Positions 60,783 to 64,000 of a stretch of DNA of 64,000 nt are shown piece by piece. The DNA comes from CAYFFV01 sp964342695. Lineage in GTDB: Bacteria; Acidobacteriota; Vicinamibacteria; Vicinamibacterales; UBA8438. The stretch is taken from the NCBI GenBank assembly GCA_964342695.1, contig CAYFFV010000004.1, positions 50,868 to 114,867 on the forward strand, given 5' to 3'. The notes under the pieces were generated by a model, which worked only from the letters and a program-made list of their open reading frames with translations, did no database searches and was not told where the DNA came from. The position numbers were made by a program, and so were the translations under genes. Positions within the stretch are counted from its first letter, which is position 1; every line of letters starts with the position of its first letter.

Positions 60783-61630
60783 TGCTCTAGTTCTGTACGA
60801 GTGTCAGTTTTGTTATCTCGGTATTTCACGATCACGGGAGTTGTCAGTGACAGCCCCCAATCTTTTCCTGGGGTTGCAGTTATAGCTCTTGCTCCAGGTA
60901 CCACTACGGCACCTTCTGGAATAATTGTTGGCGTGTCCGTGCTTGATTTGATTATCTCTTTTCTAACAAGGTCGTATATAGGGGTCGATCCAGTTAATAT
61001 TGTTCCAGCGGCAATAACGGCTCGTTTTCTTACGATTATTCCTTCATATATACCAGTGTTGCCTCCGATTAGAACATCATCTTCAACGATTACTGGTAAA
61101 GCACCCACTGGTTCCAGGACACCTCCGATTTGAGCTGCGGCACTGATGTGTACACGGTAACCGACTTGCGCGCAAGACCCGACAAGGGCATGCGAATCTA
61201 TTAAAGTGTCGTCTCCTACGTAAGATCCGATATTGACGTACATTGGCGGCATACAGATCACACCAGTCCCGATATAAGACCCATCTCGGATGGCCGATCC
61301 GCCAGGAACGAGCCTGACATTTGCCTTCGGATCGAATGATTTGAGAGGCAGTGTATCTTTGTCGAAAAAGGGGGCTTCTGGATTCGGTGCTGAATAGGGA
61401 GACAATTTTCCGGACCGGAATCCAAGGAGGATGCCTTGTTTTACCCAGCTGTTGACTTTCCAACCTGTCGCACTGCTTGGATCTGGTTCAGCGGCGCGGA
61501 TTATTCCTTCTGAAAGACCGGCACGCAAGTCTGTAAACAGAGTTCTGGCGTGATCCATATCGATGTTGCCAGATTGGGAGGAAATTTTTTGAATTTCCGC
61601 CGCTAAAACAACTAAAGATTCGCTACTCAA
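60770..61630 (-). CDS. dapD: Tetrahydrodipicolinate N-succinyltransferase
   Basis: A protein of about 286 residues with a C-terminal left-handed beta helix built from hexapeptide repeats (VNIGSYVGDDTLIDSHALVG, then VLIGGNTGIYEGIIVRKRAVI). The N-terminal helical domain has GWKVNSWVKQGILLGFR. I choose TTG 61630 as the start, since a strong GAGGAG lies seven bases before it and it overlaps the dapA stop by only a few bases. An in-frame ATG at 61699 would overlap dapA by 77 bp. DapD feeds DapE in the succinylase branch of lysine/DAP synthesis. Confidence 0.9.
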   Translation of the reverse strand: MSSESLVVLAAEIQKISSQSGNIDMDHARTLFTDLRAGLSEGIIRAAEPDPSSATGWKVNSWVKQGILLGFRSGKLSPYSAPNPEAPFFDKDTLPLKSFDPKANVRLVPGGSAIRDGSYIGTGVICMPPMYVNIGSYVGDDTLIDSHALVGSCAQVGYRVHISAAAQIGGVLEPVGALPVIVEDDVLIGGNTGIYEGIIVRKRAVIAAGTILTGSTPIYDLVRKEIIKSSTDTPTIIPEGAVVVPGARAITATPGKDWGLSLTTPVIVKYRDNKTDTRTELEQWIR

Positions 61631-62570
61631 TCGTCCGCTCCTCGTTCTTGCTGGTTGAATCTCTGTCCGGTTGGGACTCAGCACATAGTCCGAGTTCACT
61701 AAGAACTTTAATTATCTTTTCCCGGGATTCACTGGAAGCTTTGACTAATGGCAGTCGGTACCTAGCAGTTCCAAGTCCCATTACTTCAAGTGCCACTTTA
61801 ACTGGAATTGGATTGGATTCCACAAAGTTTATTTGCATGAGGTTTAGTAAACGTTGGTGAATGTCTCTGGCTCTAAAAAAATCGTTTGCCAAGGCTGCAT
61901 TCACCAAAGCAGACATTTCTGATGGAACTTCATTTGCTGCAACCGATATCACACCGTTACCGCCAACAGCGATAAGTGAGAGGGTTAAGGCGTCATCTCC
62001 AGATAACACACTAAAATCATCCGGTGTATCCCTGCAGATGATATTCATCTGCGTGAGATCCGCGGAAGCTTCTTTAATACCGACTATGTTTTCTACTTCA
62101 GATAATCGTTTTACCGTAGAGGCTTCAATATTGCATCCTGTCCTACTTGGGACGTTATAAAGAACAACTGGGGAGTCAATGCTTGCCGCAATTGTAGAAA
62201 AATGTTGAAAGAGACCTTCTTGTGTAGGTTTATTGTAATAAGGTGTAACTGCGAGAACACCATCGGCGCCAGCTGATGTAAGTTCTTTCGCAATCTGTAC
62301 AGTCACCTTCGTATCATTACCGCCAATCCCAGCAAGAACAGGGACTTGGCCATTTGAAACACTAACAACAAGATCAACAATGTGACAACGTTCTTCCTGT
62401 GTTAACGTTGGACTTTCACCGGTAGTTCCACAGGGAACCAAAAAATTCACACCACCTTCAATCTGCCGAAGCACCAAGCTTCGGAGAGCTTTGTCGTCAA
62501 TAGCGCCAGACTCGGTAAATGGAGTTACTAGTGCAGTACCGCAGCCGATCCAAATTGTTTTCATTGTCAA
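61623..62570 (-). CDS. dapA: 4-hydroxy-tetrahydrodipicolinate synthase
   Basis: A 315-residue TIM-barrel lyase joining pyruvate and aspartate semialdehyde. Visible landmarks are FLVPCGTTGESPTLTQEE (Thr pair and Ser), VTPYYNKPTQEG (catalytic Tyr), VPSRTG and GIKEASAD (Schiff-base Lys), and GGNGVISVAANEVP. It overlaps dapB by 4 bp (ATGA) and dapD slightly. A C-terminal tail of about 20 residues is charged. It is the committed step of the lysine/diaminopimelate pathway. Confidence 0.95.
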   Translation of the reverse strand: MTMKTIWIGCGTALVTPFTESGAIDDKALRSLVLRQIEGGVNFLVPCGTTGESPTLTQEERCHIVDLVVSVSNGQVPVLAGIGGNDTKVTVQIAKELTSAGADGVLAVTPYYNKPTQEGLFQHFSTIAASIDSPVVLYNVPSRTGCNIEASTVKRLSEVENIVGIKEASADLTQMNIICRDTPDDFSVLSGDDALTLSLIAVGGNGVISVAANEVPSEMSALVNAALANDFFRARDIHQRLLNLMQINFVESNPIPVKVALEVMGLGTARYRLPLVKASSESREKIIKVLSELGLCAESQPDRDSTSKNEERTIE

Positions 62571-63268
62571 GGCTCCAGTTCCAGTACGTCACGCATCGTG
62601 AACCACCCGTTTCTTCCTTTAACCCAACGAGCTGCTTCTAAGGCACCGCGGGCGAATGTTGCGCGGTCTCTCGCCGAGTGAGTAAGTGTAACTGTTTCGA
62701 AGGGGCCATCGAAGCCTACGGTATGTATACCAGGAAGAGCACCAACTCTGGTTGACGATATATCGATTTTCCGGTTGTAGCCTGTTTTTTTTATCGTATT
62801 TTTCAATGAAAGTGCAGTTCCGGACGGAGCATCTATTTTATTCTCATGATGCGCTTCGTGAATCCAAGAACCGTACTCATCAAAATTCTTAAATAGTTCG
62901 GCGGCCCGTTCCGTGATGGCTTGAAAAATGTTTACGCCGAGAGAAAAATTTGAGGCAACGACGACACCAATATTATTATCAGCGACGACACTTTTCATTT
63001 TTGCTTCATGTTCATTCCACCCGGTTGTACCAATTACCACGTTTATTCCAGCGGCAGCCAATTTGGGTAAGTTCTTGATAGTTGCATCCGGAGTAGAAAA
63101 ATCGATTGCAACGTCAGCCTTTGGAATGGTCTGTGGTTCAAGCCCTTCGCCATGCAAATTGTTGTGAATATCCAATGTTGAGACTACGGTGCAGTCGTAC
63201 GTCTGACAGAGTTGTTCTATTTCTTGGCCCATACGACCATACCCAACGATAATGACGCGTAAACTCAT
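62567..63268 (-). CDS. dapB: 4-hydroxy-tetrahydrodipicolinate reductase
   Basis: A 233-residue NAD(P)H reductase. The cofactor motif GYGRMGQEI starts near residue 9. The catalytic HEAHHENKIDAPSGTA segment contains the His and Lys of the family. The protein lacks about 20-35 residues relative to E. coli DapB but keeps the ASNFSLGVNIF and SARDRATFARGAL blocks. It lies between the ACT-domain gene (5 bp gap) and dapA (4 bp overlap), in the order dapB-dapA-dapD-dapE. Confidence 0.94.
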   Translation of the reverse strand: MSLRVIIVGYGRMGQEIEQLCQTYDCTVVSTLDIHNNLHGEGLEPQTIPKADVAIDFSTPDATIKNLPKLAAAGINVVIGTTGWNEHEAKMKSVVADNNIGVVVASNFSLGVNIFQAITERAAELFKNFDEYGSWIHEAHHENKIDAPSGTALSLKNTIKKTGYNRKIDISSTRVGALPGIHTVGFDGPFETVTLTHSARDRATFARGALEAARWVKGRNGWFTMRDVLELEP

Positions 63269-63273
63269 AATGA

Positions 63274-63714
63274 TTAGACTGCTTTCTTCCCGGCCGTTAC
63301 CAGTCGTATCAATGACGTGGCTTCTCGGGCCTCACCTTCAGTTTTAAAACCTATTAATGCCGTATATTCTTTTCCGATTACTTGCACTGATAAGAATCGA
63401 ACGCTGATACCCGCCCAGGCGAAGGTATTAGCTAAGTTGTACGAAAGCCCTTTACGATTAGTTCCTTTAAGCAGAAGCACTGGCGTTGGGGACAGGCTAA
63501 AACCAGCAGTTTTTGCTGCATGTTCTGCGCTTTTCCCTTTTCCCGGATAAATCTCGATCGTTGCTCTAGAGGAACGACCAGGGATACTGTATTTCATTAC
63601 TACTTTAAGATCAGTCCGAGCTTTTGCAAACGGTTCAAGTGTCGCAGACAAAGCTCCAGGCTTATTAGGAATTTCGGCTTGCCATAGTTTAACGCGCGTG
63701 ATTTTTACTGCCAT
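63274..63714 (-). CDS. ACT-like domain protein (possible amino acid sensor)
   Basis: A 146-residue protein with two ACT-like halves. The first is LWQAEIPNKPGALSATLEPFA, with the NKPGAL motif that in ACT domains contacts amino acids. The second is VLLLKGTNRKGLSYNLANTFAWAGISVRF. It has no catalytic domain. As first gene of the dap operon it could sense lysine or another amino acid and modulate a Dap enzyme, but this is inference. I do not know a named homologue. Confidence 0.75.
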   Translation of the reverse strand: MAVKITRVKLWQAEIPNKPGALSATLEPFAKARTDLKVVMKYSIPGRSSRATIEIYPGKGKSAEHAAKTAGFSLSPTPVLLLKGTNRKGLSYNLANTFAWAGISVRFLSVQVIGKEYTALIGFKTEGEAREATSLIRLVTAGKKAV

Positions 63715-63764
63715 GTAATTATCTAACGATAGGCAAGCTTCACATTAAGTTAGATCAAAATCTG

Positions 63765-63770
63765 ATTATA
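63765..63770 (-). promoter_or_regulatory. Possible -10 element for the ACT-dap operon
   Basis: A perfect TATAAT on the minus strand lies 50 bp upstream of the ACT-gene ATG (63714). No convincing -35 is found 16-18 bp upstream, so the promoter may be weak or activator dependent. The rest of 63715-63864 shows no RNA structure. Confidence 0.4.
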
Positions 63771-63864
63771 CTCGTGTCTTACAGCTTCTTCACCTCGATT
63801 GATTGCACTGGAGTCAAGTTTATCCTGTTCTTTGTTTAGAAGGTTTGTCTTTTTTGGGGTTCTT

Positions 63865-64000
63865 ATGTCAATTCCACAAACAATGAAAGTCGTTGAACTT
63901 ACCGGTTTTGGGGAGCCGGAGAAAATGGTCATTTCTACACGTCCTGTTCCAGCCATGGCTTCTGATGAAGTGCTAGTTAAAGTTGCGGCAGCTGGCGTAA
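63865..64000 (+). CDS. Zinc-type alcohol dehydrogenase / quinone oxidoreductase, N-terminal part
   Basis: The gene runs off the right edge, so only about 45 residues are seen. MKVVELTGFGEPEKMVI and DEVLVKVAAAGV are the opening strands of the medium-chain dehydrogenase/reductase quinone-oxidoreductase branch (QOR/PIG3-like). The ATG at 63865 gives five residues before MKVVE, and a second ATG at 63883 is equally possible. Cofactor and zinc sites are beyond the window. Confidence 0.78.
   Translation, partial: MSIPQTMKVVELTGFGEPEKMVISTRPVPAMASDEVLVKVAAAGV

Noticed and set aside
63715..63864. Possible lysine riboswitch before the dap operon
   Set aside because: The gap is 150 bp and no L-box-like structure can be drawn by eye.
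1..64000. CRISPR arrays, insertion sequences and phage genes
   Set aside because: No regularly spaced repeats, transposases, integrases or phage structural proteins were found in any part of the window.

Overview
The window is a chromosomal stretch of a free-living, aerobic Gram-negative bacterium with roughly mid-40s percent GC. It is most likely a marine member of the Acidobacteriota, perhaps Vicinamibacteria-like. This assignment is inference. It rests on a VWA-domain secreted protein of the acidobacterial VWFA-related type, two secreted carboxypeptidase-regulatory/TPR proteins, a TatT-type TRAP system, and the mixture of ATG, GTG and TTG starts. No phage, insertion sequence, CRISPR array or rRNA operon was seen. 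Most of the window is dense core metabolism.

Layout. 1-1142 (minus): the N-terminal part of a CCA-adding/poly(A)-polymerase-like enzyme, and an FGE-fold protein that lacks the catalytic cysteines. 1283-6255 (plus): a TRAP transporter operon (TatT-like lipoprotein, periplasmic binding protein, fused DctQM permease) followed by a beta-propeller lipoprotein. 6279-9241: a PlsB-like acyltransferase, glycine oxidase ThiO and a MerR regulator. 9308-12700: a three-gene succinate dehydrogenase operon whose membrane anchor resembles mycobacterial Sdh1. 12708-15308 (minus): a small membrane protein, a TylF-like methyltransferase, TerC, an Smr protein and QueF. 15503-17887 (plus): an HU-like protein, a lipoyl E2 acyltransferase and LipB. 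17873-19787: a malate-dehydrogenase-like protein without catalytic residues, an SDR and an FHA protein. 19825-26792: an alpha/beta hydrolase with a lost nucleophile, YgfZ, a short MutY, a PduO-type cobalamin adenosyltransferase, ThiI, a Nudix hydrolase and peptide deformylase. 26795-31653: a tandem ThyX protein, an MBL hydrolase, a two-domain rhodanese and an M20 dipeptidase.

31646-39937 (minus) is a long fatty-acid-oxidation transcription unit: FadN-type bifunctional enzyme, alpha/beta hydrolase, thiolase and acyl-CoA dehydrogenase, then DUF1684, HAD and SirB1-like genes. A clean intrinsic terminator at 39983-40011 separates it from two paralogous secreted CarboxypepD_reg-TPR genes. 41766-45773 (minus) is an overlapping heme A unit (ctaA, ctaB, an ABC ATPase, an ABC permease, DUF420), with a cupredoxin-like lipoprotein gene just upstream. 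Together these look like a heme-copper oxidase maturation module, although no oxidase subunits lie in the window.

46775-48166 encodes an M23 peptidase. It is followed by tRNA-Glu(CTC) and a decayed carbamoyltransferase fragment, the one clear scar of accessory DNA. 48831-52658 holds an HD hydrolase, a VWA protein, and an FTR1 permease translationally coupled to a secreted sorbosone-dehydrogenase-like protein. 52757-59791 holds MetH, a GNAT protein, Tag, a PEGA-domain protein and a secreted double cyclophilin. 59781-63714 (minus) is a lysine/diaminopimelate operon (ACT protein, dapB, dapA, dapD, dapE). The window ends in a truncated quinone oxidoreductase gene.

No wholly new multi-gene system is evident. 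The most unusual items are the three proteins that keep a family fold but lack catalytic residues (FGE-like, MDH-like, hydrolase), the tandem ThyX, the TRAP binding protein lacking the usual carboxylate arginine, the Sdh1-like anchor with candidate Fe-S ligands, and the ctaAB-ABC-DUF420 unit.
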